Assembly (NCBI GenBank): GCA_025363775.1
Contig: JANYLG010000152.1
Coordinates: 1-36,087, forward strand
DNA from: Acidobacteriota bacterium
GTDB lineage: Bacteria > Acidobacteriota > Vicinamibacteria > Vicinamibacterales > Fen-181
DNA: 36,087 nt
Reading direction: 5' to 3'
Under the pieces are notes generated by a model. The model worked only from the letters and a program-made list of their open reading frames with translations, had not been told where the DNA came from and ran no database searches. The translations under genes and the position numbers were made by a program. Below, piece by piece: positions 1 through 7,566 of the stretch; the stretch's first letter is position 1, and every line of letters starts with the position of its first letter.

Positions 1-714
1 CGACAGCAGGCGCCCGCGATCGAGCTCGACCACGCGGGTCGAGACCCGGTCCAGGAACGCACGGTCGTGGGTAACGAACAGTACCGCGCCCTTGTGCTCG
101 ACCAGCATGTCTTCGAGCCAGGCGATCGACTCGATGTCGAGGTGGTTGGTCGGCTCGTCCATCAGCAGGACGTCGGGCTTACCGAGCAGCGCCCGCGCCA
201 TCGCCACACGCATCTTCCACCCGCCCGACAGCGCCCCCACATCCCCGTCGATCCGCTCGTCGTCGAAGCCGAGACCATGGAGGACCTCGCGCGACTGCGC
301 CTCCAGCGCGTACCCGCCGAGATGGTCGTACTCTTCCTGCACCTCGCCGAAGCGCGCCAGGACCACGTCGAGGTGGCCGCCGTCATCCGGATCCGACATG
401 GCGTGCTGCAGCGCCTCGAGTTCGTGGTGGAGAGCGCCGACCCGGCCGCAGCCGGCAATCGTCTCGTCGAGGACCGAGCGCCCGGACATTTCCTCGACGT
501 CCTGACGGAAGTAGCCGATCGTCAGTCGCTTGGGCACCGATACATCGCCCTCGTCGGGCGACTCTTCCCGGACGATCATCCTGAACAGGGTGGTCTTGCC
601 CGACCCATTTGGCCCGACCAGGCCAACGCGTTCACCGGGATTCAGCTGGAACGAGGCCTCGACGAAGAGCACCTGCCGGCCGTACTGCTTGCTGATGCGT
701 GAGAAGGCAATCAT
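1..714 (-). CDS. ABC-F family ATP-binding protein, partial (C-terminus outside window)
   Basis: The minus-strand frame starts with ATG at 714 and runs off the window at base 1, giving the first 238 residues. Walker A (GPNGSGKTT) is at about residues 34-42, the ABC signature LSGGW at 162-166, and Walker B running into DEPTNHLD at 181-193, followed by the H-loop THD. There is no transmembrane segment, so this is a soluble duplicated-ATPase ABC-F protein. The family (EttA, Uup, YheS, antibiotic-resistance members) acts at the ribosomal E site. The second ATPase half and the linker that would tell subfamilies apart are outside the window. No clear Shine-Dalgarno precedes the ATG (upstream reads gtcctcctc), but the protein begins MIAFSRISKQYG, typical of an ABC-F N-terminus. 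The antisense frames here are shadows. Confidence 0.9.
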   Translation of the reverse strand, partial: MIAFSRISKQYGRQVLFVEASFQLNPGERVGLVGPNGSGKTTLFRMIVREESPDEGDVSVPKRLTIGYFRQDVEEMSGRSVLDETIAGCGRVGALHHELEALQHAMSDPDDGGHLDVVLARFGEVQEEYDHLGGYALEAQSREVLHGLGFDDERIDGDVGALSGGWKMRVAMARALLGKPDVLLMDEPTNHLDIESIAWLEDMLVEHKGAVLFVTHDRAFLDRVSTRVVELDRGRLLS

Positions 715-848
715 GAGGAGGACATAGAGTAACGTACGAAGTCTGCCGATGGTCCGCGATGGCGTCGCGCGATGGCGTCGCGCACGATCTTGAAATGTCG
801 CGACGAAAATCGTGATACGAATCGGGCGTCACAGCCCATTTCCGGCCG

Positions 849-879
849 ACTATCGGCTGGCACGGGTCGTGCCGATAGT
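849..879. repeat. Inverted repeat (hairpin)
   Basis: ACTATCGGC at 849-857 pairs with GCCGATAGT at 871-879, with GGCAC/GTGCC nested inside as an alternative inner stem. There is no U-tract, so it looks more like a REP-type palindrome than an intrinsic terminator. Confidence 0.6.
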
Positions 880-952
880 TCTAGCGAGGCGTGCCTCAGA
901 CCGCAACGACTTTGGCCCTTCAAGACATCTAGCGAGGCGTGCCTCAGACCGC
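880..952. repeat. 25-bp direct repeat pair
   Basis: An identical 25-bp sequence beginning tctagcgaggcgtgcctcag occurs at 880-904 and 928-952. A near-exact inverted copy of its first 16 bases lies at 976-991 (ggcacgccccgctaga, one mismatch), so 928-943 and 976-991 can form a long stem. This is the structure of a REP/BIME-like dispersed element. Confidence 0.7.
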
Positions 953-1108
953 CGAGCCTGGCGTGGCGGCCCCAAGGCACGCCCCGCTAGAACCAGAAAC
1001 GCTGTTGGCTGGCCCCGCGACGCGCGGGGCGTAGACGTCTTGGACGGCCGGACGGAAGTGGAGAGAACGTGACTCATTCGCAACGACTTTGGCCGTTCAA
1101 GGCGTCTA
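902..1108. repeat. 30-bp repeat, two direct copies and one inverted partial copy
   Basis: A 30-bp sequence starting cgcaacgactttggcc is at 902-931 and again at 1079-1108 with three mismatches. An inverted 18-bp partial copy lies at 1032-1049 with two mismatches to the reverse complement of the second copy. The second direct copy ends five bases before the ATG of the lipoprotein gene, so the repeat occupies that gene's expected ribosome-binding site. Confidence 0.65.
1012..1030. repeat. GC-rich hairpin
   Basis: GCCCCGCG at 1012-1019 and CGCGGGGC at 1023-1030 form a perfect 8-bp stem with the loop acg. No run of T follows on either strand. It is part of the repeat mosaic upstream of the lipoprotein gene. 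Confidence 0.6.
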
Positions 1109-1112
1109 CGTG

Positions 1113-2384
1113 ATGGCCAGACGTTTATCGGCGCTCATGCTCCCCCTGGTGACGGTCACCGTGCTCGCCAGCGGTTGTGGCTTCGACCGCAAGAGCACGC
1201 CGATTTCTCCCAGCCCCAGCCCCACTTCCAACCCGGGTTCGCCCCAAACGTCGTACGTCGGCACCTGGTCGTCTGCCGCCTCGACCATGGCGACTGCCGC
1301 TGACGCGTGCCGCAACATTCAGTGGAAGATCACGAACCAGACGACGACCTACATTGCGGGGGATTTCTCCGCCGTCTGCGGCGCCTTCACGATCACCGGC
1401 ACCGGTTCCGGGCAGCTGAACGGGCAGGACGTCGCACTCGCCGTGAGCGGTTCGGTCTCGGGATCCGGCCTCCAGCAGTGCAGCTTTTCGCTCACTGGCA
1501 ACGGCACAATCCAGGGCGACACGCTTCCGCTCGCCTACTCGGGCACCACCTGCCTGGGCACCGTGCGCGGAACGGAGACGCTGCGCCGCGGCGGGACGAC
1601 GACGCCAGTGGTCATCAACGCGCCAACCCCGGTATCGCCGACGGGCAACGTCACCGTGTCGAGCACGCAGCCGACCCTCGTCGCCACCAACGGGACGCGG
1701 ACGGGCCCGGCGGGCGCCATCACCTACCTTTTCCAGGTCACGCAGGATGTGGCGTTCTCGTCGAACGTGCTCGCCTGGTCGGTGCCAGAGCAGTCTGGCC
1801 AGACGTCGTTGACGGTGCCGCAGGCCCTTTCGGCCGGCGCCAGTTACTTCTGGCGGACGCGGGCATCCGATTCGTCGAACACCGGGCCGTGGTCCACAAT
1901 CCAGGCGTTCTCGACGCCGTCCCCCTCGTCGCCACCACCGCCCTCGTCGTCGTTCGACTTGTCGAGAGCGGTGATCGTGGTGGGGCCGAAGAACTTCGCG
2001 ACCTGGGCGGAGACGGCGCGGATCACCGCCATCTCGCAGGGCGGCGGGAGCCTCTGCATCGAGCACACGATGCTCGGCCGGTGGCCGCGGACAATGTTTT
2101 TCGACGATCCCAACACCCTCATCGAAGGGAATCAGTGGTACTTCGCGCTGATCAACGGGACGTGGTACGGCGGGGCCGGCGAGTGGGTTCGTCCGGGGCA
2201 GTCGTGCAAGGCCTTCGGCGGAGGGTCGGAGGAGTTCTACGATGTGAACCAGGAACCGCTGCACTCGTGGAACCCGAGGCCCGGCGACCTCGTGGGCATC
2301 GCGTCCAGCACGCCGGCGCGTGCGTGGCCGCAGATGCGGACCAGCGACGAGCGCACCAACGTGGAGATGGTGCGCTGGCAGTAG
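1113..2384 (+). CDS. Secreted lipoprotein with fibronectin-III-like region, function unknown
   Basis: The 423-residue product starts MARRLSALMLPLV, with a signal peptide ending in a lipobox-like ASGC, so it is probably a lipoprotein exported across the inner membrane. The ATG at 1113 is preferred over an upstream in-frame TTG at 1089 because it gives a clean signal peptide. No Shine-Dalgarno is visible, as the start abuts a dispersed repeat. After a Ser/Pro linker comes a beta-rich domain (GTWSS onward), then a fibronectin-III-like or Ig-like segment beginning PTPVSPTGNV and ending in FWRTRASD. A second Ser/Pro linker leads to an unrecognised C-terminal domain of about 130 residues with several Trp and two Cys. 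No catalytic motif was recognised. A carbohydrate- or surface-binding role is only a guess. Confidence 0.8.
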   Translation: MARRLSALMLPLVTVTVLASGCGFDRKSTPISPSPSPTSNPGSPQTSYVGTWSSAASTMATAADACRNIQWKITNQTTTYIAGDFSAVCGAFTITGTGSGQLNGQDVALAVSGSVSGSGLQQCSFSLTGNGTIQGDTLPLAYSGTTCLGTVRGTETLRRGGTTTPVVINAPTPVSPTGNVTVSSTQPTLVATNGTRTGPAGAITYLFQVTQDVAFSSNVLAWSVPEQSGQTSLTVPQALSAGASYFWRTRASDSSNTGPWSTIQAFSTPSPSSPPPPSSSFDLSRAVIVVGPKNFATWAETARITAISQGGGSLCIEHTMLGRWPRTMFFDDPNTLIEGNQWYFALINGTWYGGAGEWVRPGQSCKAFGGGSEEFYDVNQEPLHSWNPRPGDLVGIASSTPARAWPQMRTSDERTNVEMVRWQ

Positions 2385-2391
2385 ACATCCT

Positions 2392-2419
2392 GTAGGGGCG
2401 GCCGTCCGGTCGCCCCTGC
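2392..2419. repeat. REP-like hairpin (GTAGGGGCG family)
   Basis: AGGGGCG at 2394-2400 pairs with CGCCCCT at 2411-2417, eight bases after the lipoprotein stop codon. It shares the arms of the perfect hairpin at 27822-27850, so both look like members of one dispersed palindrome family. It may also act as the lipoprotein gene's terminator. Confidence 0.6.
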
Positions 2420-2575
2420 AGCCGCCCTCCGGTCTGTCTGCCTTCCCGCCCTCCGCCCTCCGCCCTCTGCCGGTCTGCCGGTCTGTCTTCCCGCCTTCCC
2501 CTCCTGGTAGACTCCCGCCATTCCGACACCTCGAGAGACGCAGGTTCGTCCAGCCGGATCGATCCACATCGCCTA
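2420..2575. other. Pyrimidine-rich low-complexity intergenic tract
   Basis: Positions 2420-2510 on the plus strand are almost pure C/T with irregular repeats of ccgccctc and ccggtctg. No gene, promoter or RNA was recognised. Confidence 0.5.
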
Positions 2576-2701
2576 ATGATCGCCGTGGGTCGCGCTGCCG
2601 ATGCGGGCGAAGTTCCGGCCGCCGTCCTCACGGCCGACGTGGCGGCCATCAACGACGCGATGAAGTCGGTGCCTCGCCTCGTGATCGAGACGATCAAATG
2701 A
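2576..2701 (+). pseudogene. Short ORF or decayed gene 3' end (41 codons)
   Basis: An ATG at 2576 opens a 41-codon frame ending TGA at 2699-2701, nine bases before a perfect hairpin terminator. Codons have the strong GC third-position bias of the real genes here, and the product (start MIAVGRAADAGEVP, end VPRLVIETIK) reads like the C-terminus of a folded protein. There is no Shine-Dalgarno. I infer either the surviving 3' end of a lost plus-strand gene or an unrecognised small protein. Family not identified. Confidence 0.3.
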
Positions 2702-2709
2702 CGGAGGGG

Positions 2710-2739
2710 TCAGGGATCAGGGCGTTCCCTGATCCCTGA
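2710..2739. terminator. Perfect 13-bp hairpin, likely bidirectional terminator
   Basis: TCAGGGATCAGGG at 2710-2722 and its exact reverse complement at 2727-2739 enclose the loop cgtt. It lies between convergent transcription units and 13 bases from the stop codon of the minus-strand peptidase. T-tracts are absent, so termination may need Rho or the hairpin may protect 3' ends. Confidence 0.65.
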
Positions 2740-2751
2740 TCCTGCTGGCCC

Positions 2752-5700
2752 CTACCGGTTCTCTGTTCCGCCGCGGGGACCCTCGGACGGCGCCGGCGCC
2801 GGGGGCACGTAGTTCCAGTTCAGCAGCGAATTGAAGATCATGTTGAACTCGCCGTGGTTCTGCCAGCGATAGATCGGGTTGTTCGCGAAGAGCATCACAC
2901 GCCCCTTGCCGTTGCAGGCGTTCGGCACATCAACGGCCACCGCCTTCTGCCGCAACTGGTCGGCGCCGACCATCGCTCCGCTCAGCACCGAGGCGTCGCC
3001 CCCGGTGTAGCGGGCCAGCAGGTTGGCCTGGTCCGCGATGCCGACTCTCAGCGTGAAGCCCCCGACGTACTTGATTGCGACCGTCTTCTCCGAGTAGCCG
3101 TAAAACGTGGGATGGTCCGATCGCACGAGTTCCGCCTGCACGATCGGCCGCTGCGCGGTCACGCCGGTCATCGGCTCCGCATCCACCGTGTGCGCCCACC
3201 CGAACTCGATCGGGAACCGGCTCGAGGCGCCCGCGGTGATCAGCGTGCCGCCACCTTCGAGGAACTTCGCAAAGGCGTCCACGCCGTCCTGGCCGAATCC
3301 CCCCGACATGTCGGGCGTCTCGCCATACATCCCGAGGAACTGGTACTTGTCGCTCTTCTGGTAGGGCTGTGGCCGGGTCGAGGGCGCCTGGAACACCGCC
3401 TGCCGGTTGATGTTCTGCGCGGCCATCACGATGACGTCGTACTTGCCGCGGAGATCACCCTTTCTGACCTGCTCCTTGTAGATCAGATCGTAGGGTATGC
3501 CGAAGTTGTCGAACGTCAGGCGATACCACCCAAGGTCCTGCGTTGACGTCCACTGCGAGTAGATCGCGATGCGGGGGGCGGGGGCATCGTGCATCGGTGC
3601 GGCGGGCAGCGCGGAGAGCGACGCAGCGGTCAGCCCCAGTTCCTCGGCGGCCGCTCGGGCGTTGGGCGCAGGCGGCCCGGCGATCACAAACGATCCGGCC
3701 GGAAACTCCACGCCTTCCGCGGTAAAGCCCTTCTCCGCGATCTTCATCGGCATCGAGCGAAGCTTGTAGCGGAACGCGATCATGTTGTTCGAGCCGTAGT
3801 GCGCCACCGCCAGGCCCGCCGCGCCACTCCCGGCCACCTTCCCCTTCACCGTCACCTTCGTGACGGGCGTTGTCGGCACCTTCAACACGCCGGCGTCAGC
3901 AATCTCCTTCACCTCCACCGCCATCAGCAGCCCCATCGTCCAGCCGCTGTCGTCGTAGGTGGTGAGCCTGGTATCCGGGTAGACCTGTTTCTCGAGCAGG
4001 TTCTTCGCGAGGCGCCCATATGGCTGATCGCGCTTGATCACGTATGAGCCCGCGGGGTACGTCGCGTCGCCCAGCTTGAACTCGCCCGTGGCCTGACCGA
4101 CCTCGATACCCTGGAGGCGGAGGATGCGCACCAGTTCCGCGGCACGCGTCATGTCTCGGTGCACGGGGATCACGAACCCGAAGGGCGCCCTGGTGCGGCC
4201 GTCCTCGATGGCATTCCTCGTCTTGACGTAGAAGTTCTCGACGATGGTGGACGGGAACTGGGAGGTGAGCTGCAGCGACGAGAGCACACCCGTCTGCATG
4301 TAGTTCGTGTTGGCCCGACGGCTGAACGACGCTGCCGCATTCAGAGGGACGGGGAGTCCGCGGTACCATTCGCGGTCCTGCGTGCCGCCGCGTCCTGTCG
4401 GCACCGGTGACGCTCCGCCGGGGCCGGGGCCGGGGCCGCCGCGCGGCGCGTCGCCCGTGCCGCCGGTCTGTACTGGGGCAGGCGGGGCGGCGGGCGCGCC
4501 AGGTGTGGTTCCGCGCGGCGTTGGCGTCGCTGCCGGCGCCACCGGGTCGCGCCCCGACTGCGTCTCGTACATCTTCATCAGCGCGTTGTGGTTGTAGGCC
4601 ACCGACGCGTAGTAGCCGGGCGACCAGCCGTCCATGAACGCATGCGTGTAGACGCCAGGCATCCCCCACTTCGTCATCTGCGCAAGCTCCCAGTTCGAGA
4701 ACCACGGCAGTTCGGCAAAGAGCAGGGGATCGAGGTTGGGGTTCTGCGGCGGGCCGCCGCTGTAAGTGTACATCAGCGCCATCGACTCGTGGAGGTCGTG
4801 CATGACCGGCGGATGCGCGGTGAAGAACCAGTCGGTCAGCGTACGGACCTGCACGAGCGAGAGGTTGATGTCGCGGTTGTTGTCGTGGAAGACATACTTG
4901 CCCCAGTACGGCACGGCCATCGACGCGCCTGGCCCGCCACGCTGCCCGGCCGTCGGACCGCCGCCCTGGCCGCCCGCCAGCGCGGCGCGTTCACCGCCAC
5001 GGCCTGGCTCAGCCTTTCTCGTGGCATCGCCGGACGGCGGGGTTACCGTCGAGGGCGGTGTTGCCGGAACGACCGCCGTTTCCAGGCCCTGGTAGAACCA
5101 GTCCACGTAGCGGTCCCGCCCGTCCGCGTCGGCGACCGGCGTCACCGAGACATACACGTTGTTGCGAATCCGGGTGATGATCGGCGAGGTCTCGGTGGCG
5201 AGGCGGTAGACCAGCTCCATCAGCATCTCGGATGGGCCGGTCTCCCCGCTGTGCAGTCCGCCGATCACGTGGTAGTTCGGCTTGGTCGTCGAGATGAGCT
5301 GCCGAATCGTCGTCTCGGACAGGCCGCGCGGGTCGGCGATCTTCGCCAACTGGTCGCGGTTGGCCTGGAGCGCCTTCATGTTCTGCTCGGACGTCACCCA
5401 GACGACAACCATTTCGCGGCCTTCGTCCGAGCGGCCCACCGCTTCCACCTTGACGCGGGGCGTGGCGGCGGCCAGTGCCCGATAGTATTTCAGGATATCC
5501 GCGTGGTAGGTCAGCTTTCGAGGCGCGCCGATGTGGTAGCCGAGCACGTCTTTCGGCGTCGGCACGCCTTTCACGATCGGGAGGTGATCGACGAGGGGGC
5601 TGCCGTACTTCCCGTCGCCCGTCCACTCCTTGTAGAGCCTGGCGAACGCCTCATCCTGCGCCTGGCCTTGCCCCCTGGTGTCGATGGGCGGCTGCTGCGC

Positions 5701-5787
5701 CTGCGTCATCGCCACGGTCAGGACGAGCAGGGACGCGCCGAGCAGCAGCATCGACACACGTCGACGCGTGGTTCGTTCGACAGTCAT
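2752..5787 (-). CDS. Secreted M14-family zinc carboxypeptidase
   Basis: The 1011-residue protein has an N-terminal signal peptide (VSMLLLGASLLVLTVAMTQA) and an M14 domain. The zinc-binding pair HSGE is at 179-182, and a distal histidine lies in MHDLHES (H330 or H333). E408 in MYETQ is a candidate catalytic glutamate. Two Gly/Pro-rich inserts, about 241-290 and 414-469, interrupt the catalytic region. The C-terminal third (from about 735, PRIAIYSQWTS) looks like a glutamine-amidotransferase-like flavodoxin-type fold, common in large M14 proteins of this kind. It probably degrades peptides outside the cytoplasm. The ATG at 5787 follows AGGAGCGAT, a good ribosome site. It lies 30 bases after the acyl-CoA dehydrogenase on the same strand and is probably co-transcribed with it. 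Confidence 0.88.
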   Translation of the reverse strand: MTVERTTRRRVSMLLLGASLLVLTVAMTQAQQPPIDTRGQGQAQDEAFARLYKEWTGDGKYGSPLVDHLPIVKGVPTPKDVLGYHIGAPRKLTYHADILKYYRALAAATPRVKVEAVGRSDEGREMVVVWVTSEQNMKALQANRDQLAKIADPRGLSETTIRQLISTTKPNYHVIGGLHSGETGPSEMLMELVYRLATETSPIITRIRNNVYVSVTPVADADGRDRYVDWFYQGLETAVVPATPPSTVTPPSGDATRKAEPGRGGERAALAGGQGGGPTAGQRGGPGASMAVPYWGKYVFHDNNRDINLSLVQVRTLTDWFFTAHPPVMHDLHESMALMYTYSGGPPQNPNLDPLLFAELPWFSNWELAQMTKWGMPGVYTHAFMDGWSPGYYASVAYNHNALMKMYETQSGRDPVAPAATPTPRGTTPGAPAAPPAPVQTGGTGDAPRGGPGPGPGGASPVPTGRGGTQDREWYRGLPVPLNAAASFSRRANTNYMQTGVLSSLQLTSQFPSTIVENFYVKTRNAIEDGRTRAPFGFVIPVHRDMTRAAELVRILRLQGIEVGQATGEFKLGDATYPAGSYVIKRDQPYGRLAKNLLEKQVYPDTRLTTYDDSGWTMGLLMAVEVKEIADAGVLKVPTTPVTKVTVKGKVAGSGAAGLAVAHYGSNNMIAFRYKLRSMPMKIAEKGFTAEGVEFPAGSFVIAGPPAPNARAAAEELGLTAASLSALPAAPMHDAPAPRIAIYSQWTSTQDLGWYRLTFDNFGIPYDLIYKEQVRKGDLRGKYDVIVMAAQNINRQAVFQAPSTRPQPYQKSDKYQFLGMYGETPDMSGGFGQDGVDAFAKFLEGGGTLITAGASSRFPIEFGWAHTVDAEPMTGVTAQRPIVQAELVRSDHPTFYGYSEKTVAIKYVGGFTLRVGIADQANLLARYTGGDASVLSGAMVGADQLRQKAVAVDVPNACNGKGRVMLFANNPIYRWQNHGEFNMIFNSLLNWNYVPPAPAPSEGPRGGTENR

Positions 5788-5817
5788 ATCGCTCCTGGTT
5801 CATGCGGGCAGCCGTCA

Positions 5818-7431
5818 TCACCTGGCGGTGATGGCCTGTGCGATGGAATCCATGTCGGCCAGGCGGCCGGACTGATCCGCAATCGCCTGGGACAGGCTGC
5901 CCAGTGCGCCGAGGCGTGCGAACTCCGCCGGATCGATGGTGCCGGCGGCCGACATCACCTTCAGCAGGCGGGCCGGCACGCTGAGCGCCACGTCGCTCGC
6001 CCACACGCGCGACTGCGCGAGCATCAGCGGATCGTTCCCATGCACCGCCGCGCGGGCGAGTGCCACCGCGGTTTCGACCTCGGTCATCGCCGTGGCGAAC
6101 TCGAACACGGCGTGCTGCTGGTGCGTCAGCCTGGCGCGGAACGCCGTGATCGTCGCGTCCGAGAGGAACCGCGCGGTCCGCGCGATCGCCGGGCCTCCCG
6201 CGTCCGGCCAGCCCTCCACCTCGGCTGCCATCGCGGAGTAGAAGCGGCCCTTGCTGCGGACGTTCTCGCGGATCCGGAACACGCCGATGATGTTCTGCTG
6301 GATCTCGGATGTGCCCTCGTAGATTGTCAGGATGCGGGCGTCGCGGCGGATCTTCTCGACCTCGTAGTCCACGCAGTACCCGTACCCGCCAAGCGCCTGC
6401 ACCGCATCATCGGCCGCGATGTTGCCGACCTCGGTGGCGAACAGCTTGGCCACCGATCCTTCGACCTGCCGGTTCTGGCTGCCCGAATCGAGCAGGTCGG
6501 CGACGTACTCGATGTAGGCCTGCGCCGCGGCGAGGCGCACGCTGTTCGGCACGAGCAGTTTGTGCGTGAATCCCTGCTTCTCGCAGAGGTACGTGCCGAA
6601 CTGCTTGCGCTCCTTGGAGAAGGCGATGGCCTTCTCGAGCGAGGAGAGGCCGGCGCCAAGGCCAAACGCCGCGACCATGAGGCGCGTGTAGCCGAACACT
6701 TCGTTCGCCTGTTTGAGTCCGTCGCCTTCCTTCTCGCCCACGATGTTCCCGGCGGGGATGACGACGTCCTGGAGCAGCACCTGCGCGGTGTCCGAGAGCC
6801 GGATGCCGTGCTTGATTTCGTGCTTGCCCGGGGTGAGCCCCGGTGTCTTGCGCTCGACGACGAAGAAGGTCGGGCCGTCTGGCGCCTTGGCCAGGATCGT
6901 GTAGAGGTCGGCGATCGATCCGTTGGAGATGAACTGCTTGACGCCGTTCAGCTTGTAGTGCGTCACGCGGCCGCTCGCGTCGGTGACCCGCTCGGCCACG
7001 GTCTTGAGGCTCTGCACGTTCGACCCGGCCTCGGGCTCGGTGACGCCGTAGGCCACGACCAGCCCCTCGTTCGCGACGCGCGGGAGCCACTTCGTCTTCT
7101 GCTCGTGCGTGCAGCCGACGCGGATCGGGTCGATGCCCAGCGCGACGGCCAGCATGGCGGTGGCCAGACCGAGATCGATCCTGGCGAATTCGCACGACAG
7201 CCGGTAGACATCGTACGCGCCGCCACCCATGCCGTCGTAGTCCGCAGGCAGGAAGACGAGGTGCAGCCCGACGTCGGGGCTGAGCATCGCCCGCACGACA
7301 TCCTCCGGGCAGACGTCGCGTTCGTCCCACTTCAGACGTTTGTCGAGCGGCGCCTCGCGGCTGGTAAATTCCTTCAGCGTTTTGAGGATGAGTTCCAGGT
7401 CCCCGGCATCGAGGCGATTCAACTGCAACAT
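5818..7431 (-). CDS. Acyl-CoA dehydrogenase
   Basis: The 537-residue flavoprotein has the acyl-CoA dehydrogenase signatures TEPEAGSN at 131-138, RKQFG near 276-280, QALGGYGY at 345-352 and YEGTSEIQ at 371-378. The Glu in YEGT is the position of the catalytic base in many family members. It would introduce the alpha-beta double bond of an acyl-CoA using FAD, passing electrons to electron-transfer flavoprotein. The roughly 140-residue tail after the dehydrogenase core makes it longer than short- and medium-chain enzymes (about 380-400) and closer to the extended long-chain type. ATG 7431 is preferred over an upstream frame extension because it follows GAGGACAGGC and begins directly with the helical N-domain. 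No electron-transfer flavoprotein or thiolase gene lies nearby, so substrate chain length is open. Confidence 0.9.
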   Translation of the reverse strand: MLQLNRLDAGDLELILKTLKEFTSREAPLDKRLKWDERDVCPEDVVRAMLSPDVGLHLVFLPADYDGMGGGAYDVYRLSCEFARIDLGLATAMLAVALGIDPIRVGCTHEQKTKWLPRVANEGLVVAYGVTEPEAGSNVQSLKTVAERVTDASGRVTHYKLNGVKQFISNGSIADLYTILAKAPDGPTFFVVERKTPGLTPGKHEIKHGIRLSDTAQVLLQDVVIPAGNIVGEKEGDGLKQANEVFGYTRLMVAAFGLGAGLSSLEKAIAFSKERKQFGTYLCEKQGFTHKLLVPNSVRLAAAQAYIEYVADLLDSGSQNRQVEGSVAKLFATEVGNIAADDAVQALGGYGYCVDYEVEKIRRDARILTIYEGTSEIQQNIIGVFRIRENVRSKGRFYSAMAAEVEGWPDAGGPAIARTARFLSDATITAFRARLTHQQHAVFEFATAMTEVETAVALARAAVHGNDPLMLAQSRVWASDVALSVPARLLKVMSAAGTIDPAEFARLGALGSLSQAIADQSGRLADMDSIAQAITAR

Positions 7432-7566
7432 GCCTGTCCTCGCGAACGTGACACAGGTCCAGACCACGCGCCGCCGGGGCGACCCTGTGGTTCAACATTC
7501 GGTTGTGTCGGGTGGAAGCGAGCCCGCCGGTCGCCACTCGATCCGACCGCAAGCCCGCTGATCTTG

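Larger units (their letters stand above)
715..1112. other. Gene-free repeat-rich intergenic region
   Basis: No credible gene was found. The stretch holds a tandem duplication around 759-783 (gcgatggcgtcgc twice), several hairpins, and direct and inverted copies of two short repeats, listed separately. It must also contain the promoters of the divergent ABC-F and lipoprotein genes, but no convincing -35/-10 pair was seen. Confidence 0.6.
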
